From positions 1 to 28,854 of the IMG/VR virus record IMGVR_UViG_3300021085_000152: a stretch of DNA of 28,854 nucleotides, one strand, 5' to 3'. A program made the position numbers and the translations under genes. The stretch is from a virus. The notes below the pieces were generated by a model, which ran no database searches, was not told the origin of the DNA, and saw only the letters and a list, made by a program, of their open reading frames with translations. Below are positions 9,301 through 17,400 of the stretch, in pieces (position 1 is the stretch's first letter; each line of letters starts with the position of its first letter).

Positions 9301-10039
9301 TGTTATACGAGCTAAAATTGCTTGGAAGTGCTTCTTTCACCATTGCCGTAGCATCAGCAGTAGGCACTAACTCATACTTGTCTGTTTGTTGGTTGTATTG
9401 CTTTTTAACAAGAGTTGGTTTTGGAACTAATTTATCTGCTAGGTATTTTCTTTCAGCAATGGATTTATCTTGTAAATAAGCAAAATTACCTGATCCAGTG
9501 ATCGCATCAAGATAAGTGTTTTTATAGTTACGCATTTGATCTTCATACGGCTCTTCTATGAAATCAATTTCTCCATTTTCATTTAAAACACGTCCATATA
9601 CAGGCTTGTCGTTTACAGGTGTACCTCCTAAAAGTTCTGTAATTTCATCGTCTTTTCGGCTAGCAACAAGAGCTTGATAATCTTCGTATTCTTGCTTGGT
9701 TACATCGATGCCTTCTATACTATAGGTTTCTTCTGGTAAATCCGAAGAAGTATCTTCCGGCGGCAATTCCATACCGACTTGTGCTGCAGTTTCTGACGCT
9801 GCATCCGCACTCTTTACAGGGTCTTGTGTAAAATTTTCTTTTGGAGCATTAGCTTCGATGCTAGCAAGTATTGGATCTTTTTCCCCTTGCTTTTCCTCTT
9901 GCGTTTGTTCTTGCTGTTCCTCTGGCTCTGACACCAGTTCTATAGAGTAGCCTAGCCCTTCCGCCTCAGAAATTCCTTTAGCTCTTTCGGATTCGTTTTT
10001 AAAAGTAACCGATTTCTCGTTTATTAAATATTCCCACAT
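392..10039 (-). CDS. giant multidomain polyvalent / internal virion protein (zincin, nuclease-like, HAD split by ART)
   Basis: One uninterrupted frame of 3215 residues, the largest gene in the window. Visible parts in order: an E/Q-rich N-terminus; hydrophobic stretches near 500-540 and 678-695; a zincin motif HEILH at 912-916 with E977/E978 as possible third ligand; an Ala/Glu-rich linker at about 1095-1175; a candidate PD-(D/E)XK fold with D1761, E1774 and K1776; and a HAD hydrolase with DFDDT at 2027-2031, T2290, K2327 and D2346/D2347. The HAD is interrupted by an ADP-ribosyltransferase-like domain of about 2062-2212 (H2067, Y2104, E2198 candidates). A long C-terminal region follows, with hydrophobic segments near 2853-2880 and 2912-2935 and a duplicated C-terminal repeat. 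The gene sits last among the internal virion genes, so the protein is probably packaged and ejected with the DNA. The architecture fits the polyvalent protein class. The start ATG at 10039 follows an A-rich leader without Shine-Dalgarno. No virion RNA polymerase motif was found. Confidence 0.85.
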   Translation of the reverse strand: MWEYLINEKSVTFKNESERAKGISEAEGLGYSIELVSEPEEQQEQTQEEKQGEKDPILASIEANAPKENFTQDPVKSADAASETAAQVGMELPPEDTSSDLPEETYSIEGIDVTKQEYEDYQALVASRKDDEITELLGGTPVNDKPVYGRVLNENGEIDFIEEPYEDQMRNYKNTYLDAITGSGNFAYLQDKSIAERKYLADKLVPKPTLVKKQYNQQTDKYELVPTADATAMVKEALPSNFSSYNTPEQFDKATDVAIAKVMQEDPILQFDINVNIAASKDKMTEVVKKLQEKYDTSDPAQYEKAVKEYNEALNELVLEPVYNSPTYQNTRSQLYKVIDEVAADNKKQFGRSKDSFLSYVDRVAAARGGESSTAMVLTESVYKGIKMMQGDFNRAQVGFAQDNLKEAVGGIGEIEKGLKGGSINLTDKATWGNVNPKTGQRTFSGTVEEKLAWLKKEQKKAMDSIVFDLEEAGEVDKYVSLFNAADLKDGISFDDMTMLLGESLPQMTAAIAGTAATTLTGNPMFAALGFMSMFTTEYGANYIGAIEQGLINDKIEVTDENIIKALEEGKYANQATAVAGAAISAGLEQIGGLKVAKRTLKALNLGENIVKGSASLFRGEIKKIVKQGGRQAFENVKSGLGEALTEVGQTVASQVTLGSQLDGAGKYLNFEEIKESAIAGGALGFVLPFGGNVMAQSRIELRNSARAVATRFDFGKYGNQLKAVNGFFKKAETNLKDKFELNEITEEEYQEELEALNLARTTGFKLPKNLSETSREKAFDLLLEKQKIQNDIEGVAPEMVTSQKDRIKAIDVELGNIAAVDKMNKGGKSLLKSADIDSDTEYVSVGTNEELETIIKKKGYSSSQADGVKTAYGAYAPAAKKGEKPFVIINEQLLFEKAEQGGKLKNNTAAHEILHKVLQDVMTPEQRINLGTNLLQAVQSAYGDVASFESSVFGKRMAEYQRMADRGDYTQAQLAEEVFTVLGEAMLDGDMSLVKENVGVIQKIKDLISDAYKAITGKPIEFNTEDDLFKFLEDYNKSVVKGKGLSKSIKATIKQGAKGKLAEAKGTGKVESLIAKRPTVPKKTPPTPIALSLDTTKSDAALAALEEAEALRDEDFDNPTLQQNVEKAEAAYDQALIEEQNAEEDAEVAADAPVEATEAAPKEKIQRPKADKSKRRYSLDTEVKKGLEPKIAKAQAANKKLIEQEKELNKKLIADIEAIPDKEVKRTEKDKRIAELKNNPRRVAKPADLNKLEKEIAEALKTPIDKAVNLFTRLYYDRISDNAKTAVTREEFMQSARAEITSITINEFKPETINRQGENIINDIEDIVFQRGGLRLRNLAERLGVVGRDQGVARGAEALTKIAADDVDTSFDSSDADSVTSDEKRKVSALLAGEGRYSQAKEQIQEFWKENEGNTKVENFKKLPNLINNILSEMFGVTESTLAARSGNLNKGDYRNAIEAFTGKQAVFTIKEDGKKKEVRVPISEVGAFQDRLNEQRASNKDFSFKREANESIAEALIRFLPKTSADDYVYASGRKGRFSGKSTGLPKNLMELAYKIESRKTTGIGNVERTAQKLTIEEIYEAIGATVDADGNVVKKPSISGRDREGQTLLGLIKLTGRMVTNELSRTETDLDPMTKKDIAAGKNEMMFSLAEKGINLSNNIVNSLTDQEIILLAGITNERNITAINNNITDLKENSEPGVYARLKPFIDNYKKEWERSQKAEWPDAEQKIIDVFKDLEKSIPGLKITQTELNKDSSKLDYTFKIDGKEVNLEVKKNLKARLGSLGIHFDAKKGYYLDEKYNGIDGKYRQKLIKNETKITQESLTEAIALYPNDIFVTYNTKSRRRKIEVTYDAYFGLKKRGWFKESQIKTDLPVAYVSQYYAGKKGDAINFGDVGLFNVGNKNMFQAPNLEQKGVDVSVKTYWRPYFKNNKRITITRTATPELSTESQKVLASQTNLNLAKSKEAALLLKTNNASTLGNQKLMPKALISKSESNSEFLKNAEAFDKAITLGNSLDQETRGISVWDFDDTLAKTKSSVLYTMPGAPSKVTEKEFNNLFKQKTVYYHGTSAVVDQKFVNKEIVKDFPEGASSFSVQMQGLGKHYTKSLDNAKSFIDHRNRKDNTGTVAAVSISANNPKQFKTYQDLLNDIKSTVKNKDISISERNKEYLSILKSEGFDSITYKEGPSYNPNKKSLMAEAVIPFDSAKKLIGSADYKQRNEGIVKESAVAVKQNKLNAEEFAKYGDELLAQGAEFDFSEFSKVVKGEKGPFFEKAMARNKKFGNENVFILTARPANSALAIHEFLKGIGLDIPLANITGLANSDPQAKANWVVNKFAEGYNDFYFADDHIGNVKAVKDVLSQLDVKSKVQQARISLSTDLSKRFNQIIEEESGIESFKEYQSVKAAKKGAGKGRFKFFVPPTAEDFLGLLYTTLPKGKKGESAMAFYKEHLLDPYGKAISGLRTGRITIGKNYRALKKDLGIVPRKLKKRFKYKDENGNMKESLFTKEDAIRVYTWDAQGFEIPGLSNVDLPVLVNYVNSNPDLKAFADKLLGLNKNVDPKAPTESWPAGTITSDLLNTLNTDGRKQLLEVWQQNVDAIFTPTNLNKLEAAYGKSYVTALKDSLRRMRTGRNSTPTNNNVTDGIVRWLNAAVGNIMFLNRRSAVLQLISFTNFINFEGNNLYQAGKAFANQPQYWKDWTMLMNSDYLVDRRDGLKINVNEADIATTAKENGFQGVLAKILQVGFIPTKMADSAAIATGGASFYRNRVNTYLNEKTINGTGYTLEQAEKQAMQDFVATAEVSQQSSDPSKISKQQAEPIGRIILAFANTPSQYARIIKRAAQDLKNGRGDAKTHLSRIVYYGVLQNVMFNFLQQAMFAAMMGDDEDEETEELTKAKEANIAKKSFKVANSMTDGILRGIGVAGAVVSVAKNLAIKLYERSQKTRNQDLAATIKDEVMKISPPISSKLSKAGKVGNAFEWGKKEIEFDKMSLKHPYVTAATNTVAALTGLPLDRAQGMAIDAADIASDETETWMKPLIALGWPKWQLMSEEDTKKEREENKERFKELEADKKFQELNPTEQRRLVLKKLSKKEQIDILWNSGLSKTEIKKLSKESDRIDKIMGLQDKKQFDKDMEALSKGEDIEEMPKIERPKKEKKQYTPAVEKKRKVLKDLSKKEQVDFLWNNGLSKTQIRALNTEESRIDKIIELQNKKRKNSLK
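410..796 (-). repeat. duplicated 45-residue C-terminal repeat in the giant protein
   Basis: Residues 3082-3126 (bases 662-796) and 3166-3210 (bases 410-544) align without gaps, with 30 of 45 residues identical. Shared blocks are LSKKEQ, LWN.GLSKT, RIDKI and LQ.KK. A Lys/Glu/Pro-rich spacer of about 39 residues separates them. Each unit looks like a helix-turn-helix pair of charged helices, perhaps a docking or packaging tag. The function is not known. Confidence 0.85.
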
Positions 10040-10049
10040 ATATTTTTAT

Positions 10050-11606
10050 TTAGTTTGATTGTTGGTAAGCTAATATTTTTTTTCTAAGTTCTTTAATCTG
10101 CGATTCTTGCATGCCCGTAGTTGCTCTTATAAAGTTATATAACTGTACAGAATCACTTAAGTCGTAGTTAACTATATCTCTATCTTTGCCATCTTGAGTT
10201 TCTCTGTCCGGCTTACCTGTTTTTGTTATAGTTACTAAGCCATCATTAATCTCCATTCCTATAGGAGTGTAATATCCAGAGCCTATTCGTATTCTTCTGT
10301 TATCACCCACTTGCAAAGTATTAACGATAAGCTCGTCTCTAGTTAAATTATTTTGAACGGATAAATTAAAATCTTCTAAGTAGTTATTAAGCAATGCTTG
10401 AGATTTTTGTGCTGTCATAGACTTGTTAGGTGCTCTATCTACTGAAGTCTTGCCTTCTTTTATATAGTCGTATCCTGTAACCTGGCTATTAGCATCTAGT
10501 ATAGGTTTAGCCTGTAACCCAAACCGTCCGGCCACCTGCTTATTTACAGCTTCGTTGACTATCGCTTGAGCTTTTTCATCGCCAGCCTTCCAGGCTTTAG
10601 CTGTTTCTTCGTCTATGTCAAATTGATTTTGCATAGTTGTCAAATAATTCGGCTGGCCTTTTAAAGTTTCTAGGTCCGCTGTGGCTAATTGTACCGCTCC
10701 TAATATATTGCTTTTAGCTTTCTGGTTTACCTTATTATAACTTGTTACTTGGTAATCGCCTGTCCATACACCATTTTCTAGTATCTTTACTCTTTCGTCA
10801 ACAACCTCTGGAACTTCAGTAACCCTACCTTGAGCGTCGACGCTCGATGTTCTAAAGAAAGAAGGATCCAAGTTATTGCCTTTCATCATTTTTTTAGTTG
10901 CAGCAGCAGTAGCATTTGTTGTTACCTGGGATATGTCGTTAGTTAATCTAAAATTTTCATTATTAAAAGATTCAATACTTTGCGTCATACTACCACCTGT
11001 GTAAGTACCGTTTAAAAATAGGTTACCCGCAGCATCGTAGCTCATTAGTAAAGACGTTCCCTTCATGTTGTCCAAGGCAGCTCCGAAGCCAATAGTGTCC
11101 TCTTTTTTGTAGTTGCCAATAGCTTTGTAGGATTCAGTAAAACCAAGTATTGTATTCCCGTCTTCTCTTAGATCCCTAGCTTTTTTGCTTAAGGTAGCTA
11201 CTTGTGGAATATGGTCATTTATTTTTAATAACTGGCTTTTAGCAAAAGTCATTTTATCCCTTAGCTCCGCTGTTTGTTTATTAGTTAAAGAACGGTTTGT
11301 GTACACAACTCTTTTTGCATCAAAATACATTTGATTAAAATGATCCTGCGCATCTCTAACACTTTGTTGGTAAGCTTCGCTACCCTTTAATTTCGTTTTA
11401 CCTAAGTCTTCTAAAGAATTTTGTTCTTCTTCATCTAATTTAAACCCTAGGTCGGCTAGTCTTTTAGCCTCTAGCTCATTAGCTTTTTTCTGTGCTGCAA
11501 ATCTTGTATCAAAAGCAGTCGCTATGTCGGCAACTCCTTTCATTATAGCCTGCGGAACCAGTAAGCCTGATTTATTGTCAATTATTTTTGGATCTCTATA
11601 ACTCAT
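10050..11606 (-). CDS. probable internal virion protein, function unknown
   Basis: A 518-residue soluble protein with no signal peptide and no membrane segment. The first 100 residues are highly charged and helical (KKANELEAKRLADLG), suggesting coiled coil. The centre is rich in Asn, Thr, Ala and Gly (around NDISQVTTNATAAATKK), and the C-terminal third looks more globular. I do not recognise a named family or catalytic motif. It lies between the gp14-like internal protein and the giant ejected protein, 10 bases from the latter and 13 from the former. In podoviruses this position usually holds proteins stored in the capsid and ejected to extend the DNA channel, which is the basis for the call. 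The start at 11606 is preceded by an A/T-only leader. A structural search would be needed to go beyond 'virion-associated'. Confidence 0.7.
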   Translation of the reverse strand: MSYRDPKIIDNKSGLLVPQAIMKGVADIATAFDTRFAAQKKANELEAKRLADLGFKLDEEEQNSLEDLGKTKLKGSEAYQQSVRDAQDHFNQMYFDAKRVVYTNRSLTNKQTAELRDKMTFAKSQLLKINDHIPQVATLSKKARDLREDGNTILGFTESYKAIGNYKKEDTIGFGAALDNMKGTSLLMSYDAAGNLFLNGTYTGGSMTQSIESFNNENFRLTNDISQVTTNATAAATKKMMKGNNLDPSFFRTSSVDAQGRVTEVPEVVDERVKILENGVWTGDYQVTSYNKVNQKAKSNILGAVQLATADLETLKGQPNYLTTMQNQFDIDEETAKAWKAGDEKAQAIVNEAVNKQVAGRFGLQAKPILDANSQVTGYDYIKEGKTSVDRAPNKSMTAQKSQALLNNYLEDFNLSVQNNLTRDELIVNTLQVGDNRRIRIGSGYYTPIGMEINDGLVTITKTGKPDRETQDGKDRDIVNYDLSDSVQLYNFIRATTGMQESQIKELRKKILAYQQSN

Positions 11607-11619
11607 ATTTTATATTTTA

Positions 11620-12468
11620 TTAACTAGGTCTCCCTATACCATCAGAGCCTCCTAGCCTTGTTTCTGTGTTAGAGCCTGTTCCTGGTTTTGTTCCTGTTCC
11701 TGTTTCTGGTACTGGAGGTTGAATAACATCATTATCTGTAACCGGATTATCTGAAGGGGTAACTCCGGAGGATTTTATTTTAGCCGCGGCCATTGAGCTT
11801 ATTCCTGAAATCATTGCGGCGTCAGCTGCTGACTGGGACATTTGAGCGTTAGCTATATCTTGTCTTGTTTGGCTTTCTTGACCAGACATTCTATCTAGTG
11901 TGACCATATCTCTTGCTTCTTGAGCATTAAACATGAATTGTGCCCCAGCAGCCTGAGCATTTTGAACTCTAGCAGATTCCGACATTTCCATCTGGGTTAA
12001 CTGCATTTCTTTTGCTTGTAGATCTTGCTCTCCTTTTGCCCTTAGCTTTTCGTTCTGCGCTTCTTGTTGCTCTATATTAGCAGAAACTTCTTTCTTGCTT
12101 TGTTTAGCCGCTTGAGCTAAAGCAGTGGCTCCTCCTGCGCTAGCTCCAGTAGCCTGCAGTGTGTCTAAGGTGTTTGCTAAAGCAATATCTGTTTGTTCCA
12201 TTTGTATCTCGGCAGCCTGAGTAGCTACGCCCAGATTAGCAAAGGGATTTGAGAGATCATTACGCATTTCTTCTATCATAGCCTCATTAGAGGTAACACC
12301 CGCATAAGGATTTGTAATTGCTTGTCTGTTTGCTTCAAAAGCCGCCATTTGTCGGGCAATTCTTTCTTGCTCTCGCCTAGCTTTTTTTTCTGCTTTTTTT
12401 GCGGAACCTTTGCTTACCATACCGCCTATAACGGTTACAGCTGCTCCCGCTGCCATTGCCCAACTCAT
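11620..12468 (-). CDS. internal virion protein, T7 gp14-like in character
   Basis: The 282-residue product starts with a small-residue hydrophobic segment (about 4-19, AMAAGAAVTVIGGMVS), then a basic helix (KKAEKKARREQERIARQ). A long Ala/Gln/Glu/Met-rich helical region covers about 85-215, and a second small hydrophobic patch lies near 217-232. The tail is a Thr/Gly/Pro/Asn-rich disordered segment. Ala/Gln-rich helices with an N-terminal membrane-active segment are typical of gp14-type ejection proteins of podoviruses, which insert in the outer membrane during DNA delivery. The start overlaps the stop of the upstream cupin gene as ATGA, so the two are translationally coupled. The family call rests on composition, length and position rather than on a specific motif. 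Confidence 0.65.
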   Translation of the reverse strand: MSWAMAAGAAVTVIGGMVSKGSAKKAEKKARREQERIARQMAAFEANRQAITNPYAGVTSNEAMIEEMRNDLSNPFANLGVATQAAEIQMEQTDIALANTLDTLQATGASAGGATALAQAAKQSKKEVSANIEQQEAQNEKLRAKGEQDLQAKEMQLTQMEMSESARVQNAQAAGAQFMFNAQEARDMVTLDRMSGQESQTRQDIANAQMSQSAADAAMISGISSMAAAKIKSSGVTPSDNPVTDNDVIQPPVPETGTGTKPGTGSNTETRLGGSDGIGRPS

Positions 12469-12914
12469 ATTGTTATGTTTTTTATTAAGTTATTTTTATA
12501 TTCTATATATTTTTTCTTATCATCTGTAACAGTACGTTCCTCAATAACAGCCAAATCTTCTGTATTATCTTTATTTTCGTGTACGGTAGTCCATACTGTA
12601 TCCGTTACCGCATAACCTATTCTTTGTGTACCCGGCTCGGAAACTACCATTAAAGGAGCTTGTAATAGCTCTACGCCTTTAGATTCTGTAAGAACTATAA
12701 TAGATCCTTTCATTAAAAAATTATGATGTCTATGTTTATGTATTTTACCTATTAACAAGGATCCTTCGGGTATAGTCATTTCTCTAGCGTATATGCCTGG
12801 GGCAAATGAATGCTTTATAGGCAAATCTGCTTTTTCAGTGGTAGGATCCATTAAGAAATTTTTAATTTCTTCCATACCCTGAGCTATAGTTTTATTATTT
12901 GTTTTTAATTCCAT
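12465..12914 (-). CDS. small cupin-fold phage protein
   Basis: A 149-residue protein with a short helical N-terminus and then alternating beta strands from about residue 34. The HxH cluster IHKHRHHN at 58-65 matches the metal-binding part of cupin motif 1. A turn PGTQR at 94-98 and H112 in TTVHEN would sit where cupin motif 2 closes the barrel. The glutamate usual in motif 1 is not evident, so metal binding or enzymatic activity is uncertain. From memory, similar small proteins with the phrases APG.Y.RE and K.H.H are widespread in tailed phages, often near tail genes, with unknown role. Here it is squeezed between a tail protein (4-base gap) and the gp14-like gene (ATGA overlap), suggesting a virion or assembly function. 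Confidence 0.7.
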   Translation of the reverse strand: MELKTNNKTIAQGMEEIKNFLMDPTTEKADLPIKHSFAPGIYAREMTIPEGSLLIGKIHKHRHHNFLMKGSIIVLTESKGVELLQAPLMVVSEPGTQRIGYAVTDTVWTTVHENKDNTEDLAVIEERTVTDDKKKYIEYKNNLIKNITI

Positions 12915-12918
12915 TTAA

Positions 12919-14490
12919 TTACGATGATTTTACAAATCCTGTGCTTACAGCAAATAATTCTTTTTTACCTGCGTTTAAATTATTTATGCCCATTTTTACC
13001 TCTCCAAAAAAGCCTTTAACCCCTGAAGATGAACCGCCAAAAACAACTTCTCCGTTCTGTGAGGGTGTTGTGTTTACTAGATCCGCATAATATTTGTCTT
13101 CTTTTAATTTAAAATTATTTATTAATAAAGAATTTTGCATTTCAGCTAACGTGGTTGCAAAGGTGGCTTCGGATATAGGCAAAGCATTGTCGGTGTTAGT
13201 CGCAAAGCTTCTCATTCTCCACCCGGTATCACCTTCGTAATTTATTGTTTGGAAGTTTTTAACTACAGATGATGCTGCGTTAAATACAAGCGTTACAGTT
13301 GAATTATACGTTGTTCCATAAAACGTGGCCATTGATTGACTATTAGTGGCAAGTTTATAGTGCTGATATATTTTACCTCCCTTTGTTGTAAAATAATTAT
13401 TGTTTAAACTAATTATTTGATTAGGTTTATAATCAAATCTACTAACCCACCCTTTCGATGTCTCATCAAAAGCCAATGTTTCGTAGTTTTCAGGTTCTCC
13501 AATTACCTCAGGCTGTGGTATCGTTAATACATATTGCTTGTTATGTGCATCCCACCCACCTATTATATTAGCGGTTGCATTAGAAAGTTTGTCTCTAAAG
13601 AAATCCGTCATACCATAATTAGATATAGGAGTTATGCCGTCCATAGATAACCTACAAACAACATTTTGATCTCTATCTGTAAAGTACTTTCTGTATCCGT
13701 TAACTGCAAAAGATTCAGGATCCGTGCTTATGCCGTATTCTCCAGCATAGGCTACGTTTTGCCCTATAACCAGATTACGGCTAGTAACGCTAGCATTACC
13801 TTCCGCTGAGTATATTGCATCTTTATCAATTAAAGATTTGCTTACTTTGCTTTCTTGAAATATAATTAAGTTTGTATCTTCAGCATATAGCTTTTGTATT
13901 GAGCCATTAGCAGGATCTATTGTTCTAGTTATATCCTCTGCTACAGAAAACTGGTTAGTTTGATTAACGCCTGTTCTTGAATTAAAAATACCAGAATGAA
14001 TTAAGGAACTAAATCTATGCAATTGATTAGGCTCGTTGTCAACTAGATATGCTTTAACCCCAAAATCAACTGTAGTATTATTGTATCCCCCTCTAATTCT
14101 TGACTCTTCTATTATCCAGTCATTGGCAGCGCTATCAGAATAACTTTGAGGAATATTATCAAAGTTAATTATTTTACCAAAAGTTAACACAGGGGTTATC
14201 GTAGTATCCACCGTGCCCGCCAGCGCATCAGCGGCTTTAAACTTAAAATCCGTAATTCTTTCTACTATATAGCTGGAATAAAATTGGCTATCACCGTTTC
14301 CGTCAATGTAAGGCATAGTCACTTGTTGCCCTACGTTCATTTCTAATAAATCAGTTTGTCCAGGAATTGTAAATGTATCACCAACATGGCTTCCGTAATT
14401 TCTGGTTGTACCAGGAACTACATCAGCCACTGATTTAATTCTTTTAAGCCAGAAAGTGTTAAAGTATTTTAATTCTATTAGTGCCGACAT
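12919..14490 (-). CDS. tail protein resembling the C-terminal half of crAss-like 'muzzle' proteins
   Basis: A 523-residue beta-rich protein without transmembrane segments. Repeated short strands such as NLIIFQESKVSK (about 210-222), the region KYFTDRDQNVVCRLSMDG near 268-285, and the sequence GWVSRFDYKPNQIISLNNNYF near 347-367 followed by GGKIYQH are typical of tail proteins that close the tip of the tail tube in crAss-like and marine flavophages. Its start codon overlaps the stop of the larger tail gene by one base (TAATG), so the two are very likely co-translated and assembled together. A beta-propeller-like fold is plausible. Role as tail nozzle or muzzle is inferred from resemblance recalled from memory and position. 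It could alternatively be a separate tail-needle or receptor-contact subunit. Confidence 0.62.
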   Translation of the reverse strand: MSALIELKYFNTFWLKRIKSVADVVPGTTRNYGSHVGDTFTIPGQTDLLEMNVGQQVTMPYIDGNGDSQFYSSYIVERITDFKFKAADALAGTVDTTITPVLTFGKIINFDNIPQSYSDSAANDWIIEESRIRGGYNNTTVDFGVKAYLVDNEPNQLHRFSSLIHSGIFNSRTGVNQTNQFSVAEDITRTIDPANGSIQKLYAEDTNLIIFQESKVSKSLIDKDAIYSAEGNASVTSRNLVIGQNVAYAGEYGISTDPESFAVNGYRKYFTDRDQNVVCRLSMDGITPISNYGMTDFFRDKLSNATANIIGGWDAHNKQYVLTIPQPEVIGEPENYETLAFDETSKGWVSRFDYKPNQIISLNNNYFTTKGGKIYQHYKLATNSQSMATFYGTTYNSTVTLVFNAASSVVKNFQTINYEGDTGWRMRSFATNTDNALPISEATFATTLAEMQNSLLINNFKLKEDKYYADLVNTTPSQNGEVVFGGSSSGVKGFFGEVKMGINNLNAGKKELFAVSTGFVKSS

Positions 14491-17400
14491 TAGTTTGTAT
14501 TTTTTCTAATTCTTAATGTTCCTCTTACTTTTCTGTTTTCTTCACGTATTCCCTGTAATGGATTATATGAAGGCAATGTTCTGATGGCATTAACCCCCCG
14601 AACGTCTGCAGGGTTTTCTTTTCTGTACCCATTAATATGTGAATATCCTGCAACCCATTGTAAATCTTGAGGTGTTTCATTTAAAGGAGGTAATGGAGTT
14701 GGACCATCCATTGGGGTTTGGGTCCAGGTCGTCCATGAATCTAAATTTATTAAACTTCTATCTAATTTTAAGTTAATGTATATACTTCCTGCGCTAGCCG
14801 GTATGAAGGGTTCATAATTTGTACTATCTGTAAAAAAAGTATTAACATAATCTCCGTAGGGGCTTCTAGCCCAAACCTCCGTATTAAAAGGTGCATCTAG
14901 GCTTTGGTAATTATCACTACTTGAAGAAGCGTTAGATCTAAAATACTTAAACAAATTACCAGCTCCGTTTTGTGTAACGGCATTTTTGCCCAGCCAAGGG
15001 ACGCAAGCCGGATAGTTTAAATCATCAACTTGTATCCACGTTCTTACCATACCATCCGGGCCATACCCTCCGTTTATCTGTTCTTGCCCGTGCACAAAAA
15101 TTGCATACTCTATACCTAAATTAGCGGGAGCACCCGACGATGCGCTTCCCTGCGGAAAGTCTTGGTAATCAAACGACCTAACCGTCTGTACCCAAACAGG
15201 ATTTACGCCCTGATCTATAACAACCCCTTTATCACCGGTAGTTATAGTGTTAGGGTTAGTCTCGGTGTTCACGTAGCTGCTTGTAGGCAAGGGTACGTCA
15301 TTAAAAGGACTTTGTATTTCTGTTCTAACGTAGGACTCTCCAGCTATAGGCGTTGTGTTGTTTCCGTCATTTTCATTACCTACGCTATTTTGCTCTACTA
15401 AAAATTTAGGGAAATTCCATTGTTGTCTAGGCAGTTGTCTCCACCCTACGCCGCCAAAATCATTTTCATATCTCCAATAAAAATCTACAATTGGTATTCT
15501 GAATATGTTGGCATTGCTTAGATCAGAGGTATTGCGTGGCGAAAAAGTATTTATAGAAAAAGATATAGTACCACTTTTATGTGATTTCGTTCCTATTCTA
15601 TTTGCTCCAGTATTAATCCACCCGGTATCATTCGTAGGTATATTTAGCTGTATACCTTGGTTAGTAAATGCTTGTTCTAGCGCAAGCTTGGAATTAGCAT
15701 TGTTTGACCCAGGCCAGCCAGGGGTAATATCTTGCTCGGTTAAATAATAAAAACAATTGGTTACCTGCAGCCTAGACCAACCTCCGAAAATATTAGAATT
15801 GGAACTTGGATCCGTAACAAGACCGGTATCAGATATATTTGTATAACCTCCTTGCTGGATAGCCCCAGGCGTAATAACACAGTCAGTACTTAATGCTCCT
15901 GTATTAACATGAGCGGGCTCTATGCGTACATAAAGATTTTGTTTTGCAACCAATGAACTATAACCAGTAGCCGCCTCTAATACAGGGGGTGTGCTGGCTG
16001 CGTCTTCTAGCAATAATTCTAATCTGTATATTCCTTCTGGAGTAGTGTATGCCCCGGTTGTAACTTGCTCTAGCTGTCCGGTATTTTCATCCATCGACCA
16101 GGTTGGTTCCCCCGTGCTTGAGTCTATAGGTATAGGTAGCCCAGAACTTAAAGCCCTGAACGAATACTTTAACTCTGATTTTTCATTGCCAAATAATGTG
16201 GTACCATTCCTAGGGAAAGCTGCTTCCCAAGTTGCTGCACTTATAATTATTTTTTCAGCAGGATTTGTTACTACAGCACTAATAGTGTTAAAAGCTGGCT
16301 GTAAATTTTCAAACGCTCCAAAGCCCCCTTCTTCTCCAATAAGCTGAACAGTAGATTCAATCCCATCTGCCGTAACACAATTAATAGTAAAGGTGTAAAT
16401 ATCTCTTATTGCACTATCCGCTTCAAAAACTTTCCCAAAGCCTCTATAAAATATTTTAAATTGGCCTTCTTCGGAAGTGCCGTCTAGGCCTCTTTCTAAA
16501 CTAAAATCATCTGTAACAATGTTCGTGCTGGTTCCAGTTGCAAAGCCTCTATCCGTTACCGAAACTAAACTAGCAGATTCAATTGGAGTTGTAAAAGGCT
16601 GCCCCTGGTTATCTATAGGGCTAAACCAAGCTGTAGTAACCGCTGTATTAGGCAGCGTATCTTCTCTAAATTCCCATACTAGGTTTTGAAAAGCCGCTAC
16701 GCCTCCATTTGTGGAAGCAACATCCGCATTAAGATCTACTATCAGACCTTCCGACGATGTTTCCCAATATATATCTAATACAGATTCCGTAGGCGCGGTC
16801 TCGTAAACAGCTAAGTAAGGGAGCATGTTAAAAGGCTCTCCTGTGTTGCTTGAGTTGTTATTAGGCCATCCGATTGATTTTTCTGTAGTTGACAAGCGTG
16901 CTATTAATGGGTTTGTATCAATTTGATAATATACTAAATTACCGTTGTGCGCTTGACCACCCCCTCCTGTATCATCAGATAATTGGTCATAGCCCATGTC
17001 TAAATCCCTTGCTGTAGCAATTGTTGTAGCGACATGCTTAACAGCATTTTTTCCGGAATAATCTAGCCTTGGATAATACTGAGTATTGTAAGGTGTTCCT
17101 GGTACATTACCAGTGCCTTCCATCGTGTTTGTTACAACACCATAAAGTGTAACTGAGCTTCTAAATTGTTTTTGATCCGGCCCAACCTCTGCTAAATCCC
17201 TAGGTATTTTATTTATATTGTCATTAAATAAAACGGTATGAGCTGTTAAATTTTCTTCGCTTGTAGGAAAAGGGCCGTTTTCTTCTCCTCCATCGCTTTG
17301 CCCAGGATAGCCGTTTAGTATTCCAGGTAAATATACATTATAATAGTCTTGCTCTGTTTGCTTAACTACAATTTTGTAGCTATACCATCCCAAATCATTT

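Noticed and set aside
392-10039. Idea that the giant protein is a virion RNA polymerase like those of N4 or crAss-like phages
   Set aside because: No DxDGD catalytic motif or convincing single-subunit polymerase motifs; DFDDT belongs to a HAD hydrolase with its other three motifs in order, and KTAYGAY lies beside the zincin region without supporting motifs.
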